Below are positions 1 through 5,855 of a stretch of DNA of 11,496 bases, piece by piece. The translations under genes were made by a program, and so were the position numbers. Source of the DNA: Clostridium sp. (lineage in GTDB: Bacteria > Bacillota > Clostridia > Clostridiales > Clostridiaceae); assembly GCA_003539755.1 (NCBI GenBank), contig DPOH01000075.1, forward strand, positions 1 through 11,496, in the 5' to 3' direction. Within the stretch, counting starts at the first letter, position 1. Each line of letters starts with the position of its first letter. The notes below the pieces were generated by a model. The model was not told the DNA's origin and ran no database searches. It was given only the letters and a program-made list of their open reading frames with translations.

Positions 1-13
1 CATATATTTTATG

Positions 14-55
14 CAGCAAGATAATTATTCATATGACAGCAAAATAATTATTCAT
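14..55. repeat. Two-copy tandem repeat, 23-nt period
   Basis: CAGCAAGATAATTATTCAT (14-32) is repeated at 37-55 as CAGCAAAATAATTATTCAT, with one mismatch in 19 and a 4-nt gap. Two copies are too few for a satellite or CRISPR. They could be paired operator sites or chance duplication. Confidence 0.6.
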
Positions 56-87
56 GCTAAGTAAATTTTTATAATCTACATAATATG

Positions 88-278
88 TTTTATGAAATGC
101 TGCATTCATATCTTATTAAAAACAACAACTATTGAACTCACAAAAATATACTAACGAATTTAATTACAGACTACAGAACACATAATAATTAGCATTAAAA
201 AGTCACTTAAAAAGAGACGCGATGAGTGAACTTATTTTATAATCTAAATTATGTATTTTTAATCAGCATTTCATAAAA
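88..278. repeat. 15-nt perfect inverted repeat plus 12-nt direct repeat
   Basis: TTTTATGAAATGCTG (88-102) is the exact reverse complement of CAGCATTTCATAAAA (264-278). Allowing one bulge at 279, five further pairs form on the outer side. In addition TTTTATAATCTA occurs at 67-78 and again in direct orientation at 235-246, just before each arm. The 161-nt interior has no gene. This could be a degenerate mobile-element relic or a long-range RNA structure; neither is established. Confidence 0.5.
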
Positions 279-592
279 TCATATAATAAATATCCATAAA
301 AATATTATCAGTTGAATATTATATCATTTTGGTTTTTTTGTCAATATTTACTTCGATTATATTTTTTTATATTTTATATAATATTTTTCAAAAAATATAT
401 GCTATCAATTTTGTATATAAAACTAATATAATAAGATATTTAATATTAATTATAATTATCACAAAAAATAACAGTAAATTTCCAGAAAATACCAGCATCA
501 TCTTTCCTTTAAAAATATAATTTCCAATATTGTACATATATCAAAACCTTAGTATACTTAAGCTTAATATTTTAAACCCTACAATTTTCTGC

Positions 593-654
593 ATAAAAAT
601 AAAGAAAAGAAACATTTAAAACATCTTCCATTCTAAACATTCCTTTTCTTTATT
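593..654 (-). terminator. Rho-independent terminator of the fprA-rubredoxin operon
   Basis: A 12-bp stem pairs AATAAAGAAAAG (598-609) with CTTTTCTTTATT (643-654), and further imperfect pairing continues inward. Read on the minus strand, the stem is followed by a T-rich tail (complement of the A run at 595-599). It lies about 45 nt beyond the stop of the last rubredoxin gene, where the operon should end. Confidence 0.65.
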
Positions 655-699
655 ACATTATAATATATTTAAAAATTATTTAAGTTAGATTTTATCTTA

Positions 700-864
700 T
701 TATTCTTCAACCTTGCTGAACATATCCTTGCCTACTCCACAAACTGGACATACCCAATCTTCTGGAATATCTTCAAAAGCTGTTCCTGGTGCAATTCCTC
801 CGTCTGGGTCTCCTACTGCTGGGTCATAGATATAACCACATGGGTCGCATACATATTTATCCAT
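700..864 (-). CDS. Rubredoxin (downstream copy)
   Basis: A 54-residue one-iron rubredoxin, a small cytoplasmic electron carrier that most likely feeds the flavodiiron protein encoded upstream in the operon. The four iron ligands are Cys6 and Cys9 (CDPCGY) and Cys39 and Cys42 (CPVCGVGK); the core YIYDPAVGDPDGGIAPGTAF is classic for the family. An in-frame start at 912 would add 16 residues, but AAAGGAG sits 8 nt before the ATG at 864 and the family begins MxKYxC, so the short form is preferred. It lies 115 nt downstream of a nearly identical rubredoxin gene, differing by 2 of 54 residues (Asp7 against Gly, Glu35 against Asp) and about 13 of 165 bases. This looks like a recent tandem duplication under purifying selection. 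Confidence 0.95.
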   Translation of the reverse strand: MDKYVCDPCGYIYDPAVGDPDGGIAPGTAFEDIPEDWVCPVCGVGKDMFSKVEE

Positions 865-979
865 TTTATATTCTCCTTTGTCGTTCATAAATTCACTTAT
901 ATTCTTTATCATTCGTTTATAATTAATACTAAGAAGTATTTAACAATATTAACAAATAAAACTCCTATAGTATAATTTT

Positions 980-1144
980 TTATTCTTCAACTTTGCTAAA
1001 CATATCTTTACCTACTCCACAAACTGGGCATACCCAATCATCTGGAATGTCTTCAAAAGCTGTTCCTGGTGCAATTCCTCCATCTGGATCTCCTACTGCT
1101 GGGTCATAAATGTAACCACATGGTCCGCATACATATTTATCCAT
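980..1144 (-). CDS. Rubredoxin (upstream copy)
   Basis: A 54-codon rubredoxin, short enough to be missed by length cut-offs. The iron ligands are Cys6 and Cys9 (CGPCGY) and Cys39 and Cys42 (CPVCGVGK). The ATG at 1144 is preceded by AAGGAG at proper spacing, which fixes the start. It is the middle gene of the operon, 60 nt after the flavodiiron protein stop and before the second rubredoxin. Its probable role is one-electron donor to the flavodiiron protein, itself reduced by an NAD(P)H:rubredoxin oxidoreductase that is not encoded in this window. Compared with its neighbour it has Gly instead of Asp at position 7, inside the first metal-binding knuckle, and Asp instead of Glu at position 35. 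Confidence 0.95.
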   Translation of the reverse strand: MDKYVCGPCGYIYDPAVGDPDGGIAPGTAFEDIPDDWVCPVCGVGKDMFSKVEE

Positions 1145-1204
1145 ATCTATTTCTCCTTATCATTGGTAATTTTATTTATATAAATTTTTATTTAGCATTA
1201 TTAA

Positions 1205-2392
1205 TTATTTAAGAAGTTCTGTTACAAGTGCAGGAATTAATTCGAAATCACTTTCATCTGGATTCCAAAGAGATTTAACATTTTCATCTATTACTTCAAA
1301 TCCTGCTTTATTAAGCATTTCTTGAAGAACTTTTACAGATTCTCCGCTCCATCCATAGCATCCAAATGCAGCTGCTTTCTTATTCTTGAATTTTAATTGT
1401 CTTAAGAATTCCATCCATCCAGCAACGCTTGAAAGAACACTGTTACCTACTGTTGGTGAACCAACTGCTATAGCTTTTGATTTAAATATTTCTGTCATAA
1501 CTTCATTCTTATCTGATTTTGAAATATTAAATACTTTTACTACAGTATCAGGGCTTTGTTTATGAATTTCATCTGCAATTCTATGAGCTATTTTTGCAGT
1601 TCCTTCCCACATTGTGTCATAAGCAATAGTAACTTGATCTTCTTGATATTTATCAGCCCATGCACTATAAAGTTCTAAAATTTGAGCTGGATTTTCTCTC
1701 CAGATAGCTCCATGTGAAGGTGCAATCATATCTATTGGAAGATTTAATCCTATAACTTCTTTTAATTTATTTGTAACAAGTTGTGCAAATGGATTTAAGA
1801 TGTTTGCAAAATATTTCATTGCTTCTTTCTTTAATAAGCATTGATCTGCTTTATCGTTGAATAATTCTTCTACAGCAAAGTGTTGTCCGAATGCATCATT
1901 TGAGAATAAAATATTATCACCTGTCATGTAAGTAGCCATAGAATCTGGCCAGTGAAGCATTCTCATTTCAACGAAGATTAATTTCTTACCATTTCCTATA
2001 TCAATAGAATCTCCAGTTTTTACTGTATGGAAGTTCCATCCTCTTTTTCCGTATTGTCCTTCAAGACTCTTTACTGCATTTTCTGTACAATAAATTGGAG
2101 TGTTTGGAATTTCTTCTAATAACGCTACAAGAGATCCTGAATGGTCACATTCTCCATGGTTTGCAACTATGAAATCAATCTTATTTAAATCAATTTCTTT
2201 CTTTAAGTTTTCTACAAATTCAAATTGATGAGGGCTCCAAACTGTATCAATTAATACAGTCTTTTCTTCTTCAATTAAATAAGCATTTTGACTTGAACCA
2301 TTTTTAATTGAATAGTCATCACCATGGAATTTTTCTAATTCCCAATCTAAATAGCCTACCCAACTTACATTACCTTTTACATGTTTTCTCAT
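1205..2392 (-). CDS. fprA: Flavodiiron protein (A-type flavoprotein, O2/NO reductase)
   Basis: A 395-residue class A flavodiiron protein. The N-terminal metallo-beta-lactamase-like domain (about 1-250) carries the diiron ligands: His79, Glu81 and Asp83 in NHGECDHSG, His147 (LHWPD), Asp166 (SNDAFG) and His227 (PSHGAI). The C-terminal flavodoxin domain (about 254-395) starts with the FMN phosphate loop YDTMWEGTAK. Family members reduce O2 to water and/or NO to N2O in the cytoplasm with electrons from rubredoxin, matching the two rubredoxin genes directly downstream. There is no fused rubredoxin domain. The start has AAGGCGG (one mismatch to AAGGAGG) about 9 nt upstream. It is first in the operon and divergent from a Crp/Fnr regulator. 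Substrate preference between O2 and NO cannot be read from the sequence. Confidence 0.95.
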   Translation of the reverse strand: MRKHVKGNVSWVGYLDWELEKFHGDDYSIKNGSSQNAYLIEEEKTVLIDTVWSPHQFEFVENLKKEIDLNKIDFIVANHGECDHSGSLVALLEEIPNTPIYCTENAVKSLEGQYGKRGWNFHTVKTGDSIDIGNGKKLIFVEMRMLHWPDSMATYMTGDNILFSNDAFGQHFAVEELFNDKADQCLLKKEAMKYFANILNPFAQLVTNKLKEVIGLNLPIDMIAPSHGAIWRENPAQILELYSAWADKYQEDQVTIAYDTMWEGTAKIAHRIADEIHKQSPDTVVKVFNISKSDKNEVMTEIFKSKAIAVGSPTVGNSVLSSVAGWMEFLRQLKFKNKKAAAFGCYGWSGESVKVLQEMLNKAGFEVIDENVKSLWNPDESDFELIPALVTELLK

Positions 2393-2580
2393 GTTTTTAT
2401 CCCGCCTTTATATGTTAATAAAAATTTAATAATTCTACGTTCTTAAATACTTAAATAAAATTATATTAAATATTACTTTATTTAAATATTAAATTATTAG
2501 AAAACGCTGATAATTCTTAATACTTGATTGTTTCTATCAGTCTCCTCACACTTATCTTATGATTTATTCGACATTTTTTC

Positions 2581-2596
2581 TGTTGCCTTAGCAACA
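2581..2596. promoter_or_regulatory. Candidate Crp/Fnr-type operator dyad
   Basis: TGTTGC-CTTA-GCAACA is a perfect dyad with 6-bp arms and a 4-nt spacer, in the intergenic region between the flavodiiron operon and the Crp/Fnr gene. Arms separated by 4 nt resemble the general architecture of Crp/Fnr-family sites. Its centre (2588.5) lies 41.5 nt upstream of a start inferred near 2547 from a weak minus-strand -10 (TAAGAT, 2554-2559), the spacing of a class II activator. It also overlaps the probable -35 of the regulator gene, suggesting autoregulation. The dyad is seen; its function is inferred. Confidence 0.5.
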
Positions 2597-2611
2597 TTTT
2601 CTTGCTATTAT
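2583..2611 (+). promoter_or_regulatory. Probable promoter of the Crp/Fnr regulator gene
   Basis: TTGCCT (2583-2588), a 17-nt spacer and TATTAT (2606-2611) match sigma-A consensus at 4/6 and 5/6. The start of transcription would be near 2618, some 55 nt before the chosen start codon. The -35 hexamer lies inside the dyad at 2581-2596, so a bound regulator would block it. Confidence 0.45.
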
Positions 2612-2673
2612 TTATTTTACTTAAATTATTTATAAAAAAATACATTATATTTGACACAAGAAAGGATAATATC

Positions 2674-3348
2674 ATGAGTGAGTTAGATGAATTTATAAAA
2701 TACGAAAAAATTTTGAGGACGAGTTCTTTATTCCGTTCTATTCCTGAATCTTCTTACAAAGATTTATTAGAATTTCTTAATGCAAAAATTAAATCATTTA
2801 AAAAAGATGAATTTATACTTCATCTTGAAGATTCAGTTTTATATTCTGGAATAGTTTTAGATGGGATACTAGAAAGTTCATTTTTAAGTGAACATTTCAA
2901 CAAAATAAATATTAACCATATTACTAAAGGTTCCCTGTTTGGAGAATCATTAGCCTGTTTAAAATCAAAAAATAGTCCTATTCAACTTCGTGCATTAACA
3001 GACTGCTGTATTCTTTTTCTTGACTTTAGTAAGTTATTTGATGGCAATAGTATAAATTCTAAATACTGTCACCAATTATCAATTAATTTAATTCAAGATT
3101 TATCATCACAAAATTTATTTTTAAATTTAAAAGTTAGAATTTTAAGTCAAAAAGGTCTTAGAGATAGACTTCATATTTATTTTAGCAGTTTAAATCCTGA
3201 TGAAAATGGTTATTTAAATATTCCTTTTTCTAAGACTGCCTTTGCAGAAATAATAGGTAGAAATAGAAGTGCTCTTTCCCGAGAACTTAGTAAAATGCAA
3301 AGCGAAAATTTAATTCATATTGAAGGTAAATCTATTAAATTAATTTAA
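2674..3348 (+). CDS. Crp/Fnr-family transcriptional regulator
   Basis: A 224-residue cytoplasmic regulator. Residues about 13-120 form a cyclic-nucleotide-binding-like beta-barrel (GSLFGE at 86-91), followed by a dimerisation helix (about 130-165) and a winged helix-turn-helix with FSKTAFAEIIGRNRSALSRE at 185-204 as HTH core. The frame is open from a TTG at 2602, but those 24 extra residues are hydrophobic and lack a ribosome site, whereas AAAGGA precedes the ATG at 2674 by 7 nt; the shorter form is chosen. There is no N-terminal cysteine cluster, so it is not a classical Fe-S Fnr. Cys95, Cys111, Cys112 and Cys132 are present. Divergence from the flavodiiron-rubredoxin operon suggests it controls that operon in response to NO, O2 or redox state, like HcpR-type proteins; this is inference. 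Confidence 0.88.
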   Translation: MSELDEFIKYEKILRTSSLFRSIPESSYKDLLEFLNAKIKSFKKDEFILHLEDSVLYSGIVLDGILESSFLSEHFNKININHITKGSLFGESLACLKSKNSPIQLRALTDCCILFLDFSKLFDGNSINSKYCHQLSINLIQDLSSQNLFLNLKVRILSQKGLRDRLHIYFSSLNPDENGYLNIPFSKTAFAEIIGRNRSALSRELSKMQSENLIHIEGKSIKLI

Positions 3349-3362
3349 TAATTATAAATCGC

Positions 3363-3410
3363 AATAACTTCATATATTTTTACTAATGCCTAAAAATATA
3401 TGAAGTTATT
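3363..3410 (+). terminator. 20-bp perfect hairpin after the Crp/Fnr gene
   Basis: The arms 3363-3382 and 3391-3410 are exact reverse complements over 20 nt, with an 8-nt loop (CTAATGCC). It starts 15 nt after the regulator stop and most likely ends that transcript. The T tract expected after the stem is poor (ACGCTACATT), so it may also act as an mRNA 3' stabiliser. Confidence 0.6.
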
Positions 3411-3429
3411 ACGCTACATTATTTAGAAC

Positions 3430-3470
3430 AATAAATCACAAATAGTAATTTATCCTATTTGTGATTTATT
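3430..3470 (-). terminator. 16-bp hairpin overlapping the end of the AraC gene
   Basis: AATAAATCACAAATAG (3430-3445) pairs perfectly with CTATTTGTGATTTATT (3455-3470), with a 9-nt loop. On the minus strand the first arm encodes the last sense codons of the AraC-family protein, and the stop codon lies in the loop. The downstream tail (TTTATTGTTCT) is moderately T-rich. It probably terminates the AraC transcript. Confidence 0.6.
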
Positions 3471-4304
3471 ATTTAAATTCAAACTATATTGTTTAGGTGT
3501 TATCCCAAAATTTCTTTTAAAAATATTTATAAAATATGATATATTATCATATCCAAGAGAAAACGCTACTTCCGTAACACTTTGATATTTAAGCATCTCC
3601 TTTGCCTTCTTCAACTTAAGATTTGTAAAATATTTATTAGGAGCTATTCCCATGGCTTTTTTAAAAACCGTTGAAAAGTTTGTAAGAGACATACCTAATG
3701 AATATGATATATCACTAATACTCATGTCGCTTAAAAGATTATTATTCATAATATCAATTGACCTTCTTATTACATTATTAGAATTAAGCTTGGTAATATC
3801 ATCAAACAATCTGCGCTTATATAGACTATAAGTAATTTCTTGAGCCCTTAAATCAATTAAAAATTCTTTATTACTTTCATTGCTAGTCGATATATTTATT
3901 ACATCGTCTAAAAGATTTTTTACCTTAATATCTCTGAATATTGAATTATCTTTTAAATCAACGTAAATATTCTCATCAAATTCATCTTTTACTTTATTAC
4001 TTACATATGACATAAGATCATTAGAAATTTCAAGTACAAGTGCTTGAGTTGATTTTTCTGTTATGACTTCTACCTTAGAATTTGGTTTTAATAATACTAA
4101 TTCATCATCAGAATATACTAAACTACCACTTTTATTATTAACCTTAATCTTCTTTTCACCTTGTAAAACTTTACATAATCTATTGCATTCATGTGTAGTA
4201 TAAATATCTTTATCATTTTTTTTATAATCATAATACATTAATTTAACTAAATCTGTTTCTACTCCATCTGCTATTTCTTTAAATAATGATTCAAATTCTT
4301 TCAT
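3450..4304 (-). CDS. AraC-family transcriptional regulator (AraC_N/YqhC-like sensor domain)
   Basis: A 284-residue regulator. The N-terminal half resembles the AraC_N domain of YqhC-type proteins, with the signature HECNRLCKVLQGEKKIKV at about 38-55 and a following beta-rich stretch. The C-terminal part (about 180-277) has the two helix-turn-helix motifs of the AraC/XylS fold: DMSISDISYSLGMSLTNFS near 193-211, and VTEVAFSLGYDNISYF near 243-258 followed by FGITPKQY. The ATG at 4304 is preceded by GAGGAAA. It is divergent, across 402 nt, from two iron-dependent alcohol dehydrogenase genes, an arrangement reminiscent of E. coli YqhC with yqhD, where the regulator senses aldehydes. That role is inferred from domain type and position. 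Cys40 and Cys44 are possible reactive residues. Its 3' end is built into a terminator hairpin. Confidence 0.85.
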   Translation of the reverse strand: MKEFESLFKEIADGVETDLVKLMYYDYKKNDKDIYTTHECNRLCKVLQGEKKIKVNNKSGSLVYSDDELVLLKPNSKVEVITEKSTQALVLEISNDLMSYVSNKVKDEFDENIYVDLKDNSIFRDIKVKNLLDDVINISTSNESNKEFLIDLRAQEITYSLYKRRLFDDITKLNSNNVIRRSIDIMNNNLLSDMSISDISYSLGMSLTNFSTVFKKAMGIAPNKYFTNLKLKKAKEMLKYQSVTEVAFSLGYDNISYFINIFKRNFGITPKQYSLNLNNKSQIG

Positions 4305-4538
4305 AACTATTATTTCCTCACAAATAATAAATAAAATTCTATTTATTTATATGAAAACTTTCTTCTTAGATTTTTAATAAAAACAATCATACATAATTTA
4401 ATTCAATTAATATAACTGTTTTTAGGGATTTTTAATTTTAATAATCTATTGATTTGATTCTTTACAATAATATTTTAGCAAATCCCTGTTATTTATTATA
4501 CAATATATACAATGTTTTTTTAATATGACAACATATTT

Positions 4539-4556
4539 TTGTTAATTTATAATCAA
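4539..4556 (+). promoter_or_regulatory. Candidate Rex-like redox operator
   Basis: TTGTTAATTTATAATCAA matches the clostridial Rex consensus TTGTTAA-N4-TTAACAA at 12 of 14 fixed positions (7/7 left, 5/7 right). Rex represses fermentative dehydrogenase genes when NADH is low. The box is roughly 85-100 nt upstream of the probable -10, farther than typical for simple repression. No similar site was found upstream of the second dehydrogenase. Confidence 0.35.
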
Positions 4557-4640
4557 AATTAATCAAAAAAAATCACACTTTTTTCTTTCAAATTGAAATT
4601 AAAGCTACTTTTTTCAAAAATGAGTTAGTTATTTTTTTAA

Positions 4641-4698
4641 CATAGTTGTATTATATGCCTGTGAGGTTTTTAAAACCAATGGAGCAAAACTTAGGAGG
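4641..4698 (+). promoter_or_regulatory. Promoter/leader of the first Fe-alcohol dehydrogenase
   Basis: This segment aligns with 6151-6207 in front of the second copy: shared ATAxTTGTAxTAxATGCCTGT, then TTTTTAAA, then AAACTTAGGAGG. The -10 is either CATAGT (4641-4646, aligned with the perfect TATAAT of copy two) or TATTAT (4649-4654). No good -35 is seen, which suggests an activator. GGTTTTTAAAACC (4665-4677) is a small dyad. The ribosome site AGGAGG is at 4693-4698, 8 nt before the start codon. Confidence 0.55.
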
Positions 4699-4706
4699 AA
4701 TTATAT

Positions 4707-5855
4707 ATGAGTAGTAAATTTTTTATGCCACCATTAAGTTTAATAGGTAAAGGATGCTTACACGATGCAGGCCCACAATTAAAGGCTTTAGGACTAAATA
4801 AAGCATTAATCGTAACTGATAAAATGCTTATTGAAACAGGATTAGTTAACAATTTAACTAGCGTTTTAGAAGATAATAATTTAAGTTATGCTATATATGA
4901 TGGAGTAAAACCAAATCCTACAGTAACATCTGTTAATGAAGGATTAAGAATATTAAAAGAATTCGATTGTGACTTCGTAATATCATTTGGTGGAGGTTCA
5001 GCTCATGACTGTGCAAAAGGGATTGCTCTTCTTGCAAGTAATGGCGGAAAGATAAATGATTATGAAGGTGTAGATAAATCTACAAAACCATGTCTTCCAC
5101 TTGTAACTGTAAATACAACTGCTGGTACAGGAAGTGAATTAACTGTATTTGCTATAATTACAGATGAAGAAAGACATGTAAAAATGGCTATAGTTGATAA
5201 AAATGTAAACCCAATCATGGCAATAAACGACCCAGTTTTAATGATGGGAATGCCAAAAGGATTAACAGCTGCTACAGGTATGGATGCCTTAACACATGCA
5301 GTTGAAGCTTATGTTTCTACAGCAGCAACACCTGCAACTGATGCATGTGCAGTAAAAGCGATTTCTTTAATAATGAATAACTTAGAAACAGCAGTTGCTG
5401 ATGGAAGCAACGAAGAAGCAAGAGAAGCAATGGCTTATGCTGAATACTTAGCAGGAATGGCATTCAACAATGCAAACTTAGGATATGTTCATGCTATAGC
5501 ACACCAATTAGGTGGATTCTACAACTTACCTCATGGTGTATGTAATGCAGTACTTCTTCCTCACGTTCAAAAATACAACATGGAAGTTGCTGCTGATAGA
5601 TTAAAAGATGTAGCTTTAGCAATGGAATTAGATGTTGCTGAAATGTCTGCTATTGATGCAGCTAACGCAGCCATAGAAGCTATAAAAACTTTATCTAAAA
5701 ACGTAAATATACCTTCTGGATTAGAAGAACTTGGTGTAAAAGAAAGTGATTTTGATACATTAGCTACAAATGCTTTAAAAGATGCTTGTGGTACTACAAA
5801 CCCAAGACAGGCTTCAAAAGAAGAAATAATTGCAATTTTAAGATCAGCAATGTAA
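4707..5855 (+). CDS. Iron-containing alcohol dehydrogenase, copy 1 (YiaY/AdhB type)
   Basis: A 382-residue group III (Fe-dependent) alcohol dehydrogenase, full length for the YiaY/Zymomonas AdhB branch. It should interconvert aldehydes and primary alcohols with NAD(P)H in the cytoplasm. The N-terminal Rossmann-like domain carries the cofactor loop FGGGSAHDCAKG (94-105) and NTTAGTGSE (136-144). The C-terminal helical domain has the iron ligands Asp193 and His197 (GMDALTHAVEAY), His262 (GYVHAIAHQLGG) and His276 (NLPHGVCNAVLLPH). The start is fixed by AGGAGG 8 nt upstream. It has its own leader and terminator, so it is probably monocistronic. The gene is divergent from an AraC regulator and followed by a paralogue 360 nt on. 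The physiological substrate (ethanal, butanal, 3-hydroxypropanal or other) cannot be decided; the sequence looks nearer YiaY than DhaT. Confidence 0.93.
   Translation: MSSKFFMPPLSLIGKGCLHDAGPQLKALGLNKALIVTDKMLIETGLVNNLTSVLEDNNLSYAIYDGVKPNPTVTSVNEGLRILKEFDCDFVISFGGGSAHDCAKGIALLASNGGKINDYEGVDKSTKPCLPLVTVNTTAGTGSELTVFAIITDEERHVKMAIVDKNVNPIMAINDPVLMMGMPKGLTAATGMDALTHAVEAYVSTAATPATDACAVKAISLIMNNLETAVADGSNEEAREAMAYAEYLAGMAFNNANLGYVHAIAHQLGGFYNLPHGVCNAVLLPHVQKYNMEVAADRLKDVALAMELDVAEMSAIDAANAAIEAIKTLSKNVNIPSGLEELGVKESDFDTLATNALKDACGTTNPRQASKEEIIAILRSAM

Larger units (their letters stand above)
1..592. other. Gene-free AT-rich region with short repeats
   Basis: No convincing coding sequence is visible on either strand. 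The one open frame (329-520, plus) is low-complexity Ile/Phe/Tyr/Asn with no ribosome site and no family resemblance. The first 280 bases hold a two-copy tandem repeat, a 12-nt direct repeat and a 15-nt inverted repeat, listed separately. The stretch may be the upstream region of a gene beyond the left edge, or decayed sequence. Confidence 0.6.
4305..4706. other. 402-nt divergent regulatory region between the AraC and alcohol dehydrogenase genes
   Basis: No gene is visible. The region holds a candidate Rex-like box (4539-4556), three AATCA motifs starting at exactly 10-nt steps (4551, 4561, 4571), an 8-bp inverted repeat AGGGATTT (4424-4431)/AAATCCCT (4480-4487), a possible minus-strand -10 TATAAT for the AraC gene (4495-4500), and the dehydrogenase leader. 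Its length and motif density fit complex regulation. Confidence 0.6.

Noticed and set aside
329..520. 63-codon open frame on the plus strand
   Set aside because: Low-complexity Ile/Phe/Tyr/Asn composition as expected from translating AT-rich DNA, no ribosome site and no recognisable motif.
865..912. Upstream in-frame start for the downstream rubredoxin
   Set aside because: It would add a 16-residue extension unknown in rubredoxins; the ribosome site AAAGGAG lies inside that extension and points to the ATG at 864.
925..940. Small hairpin AATACT-AAGA-AGTATT between the rubredoxin genes
   Set aside because: A 6-bp AT-only stem without a T tail is too weak to call a terminator or processing site.
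940..955. Two TTAACAA motifs resembling Rex half-sites between the rubredoxin genes
   Set aside because: They are direct repeats 9 nt apart, not the inverted arrangement Rex requires.
2507..2540. CTGATA/TATCAG inverted repeat in the fprA leader
   Set aside because: Six-bp arms 22 nt apart in AT-rich sequence are not enough to claim a riboswitch or operator.
2567..2573. TTCGACA, a perfect Spo0A box (TGTCGAA) on the minus strand
   Set aside because: A 7-mer like this is expected about once in a window of this size and composition, and a single box is weak evidence, although its intergenic position is noted.
2602..2673. TTG start giving a 24-residue hydrophobic extension of the Crp/Fnr protein
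   Set aside because: No ribosome site, and the extension overlaps the probable promoter; the ATG at 2674 has AAAGGA at good spacing and gives the usual family length.
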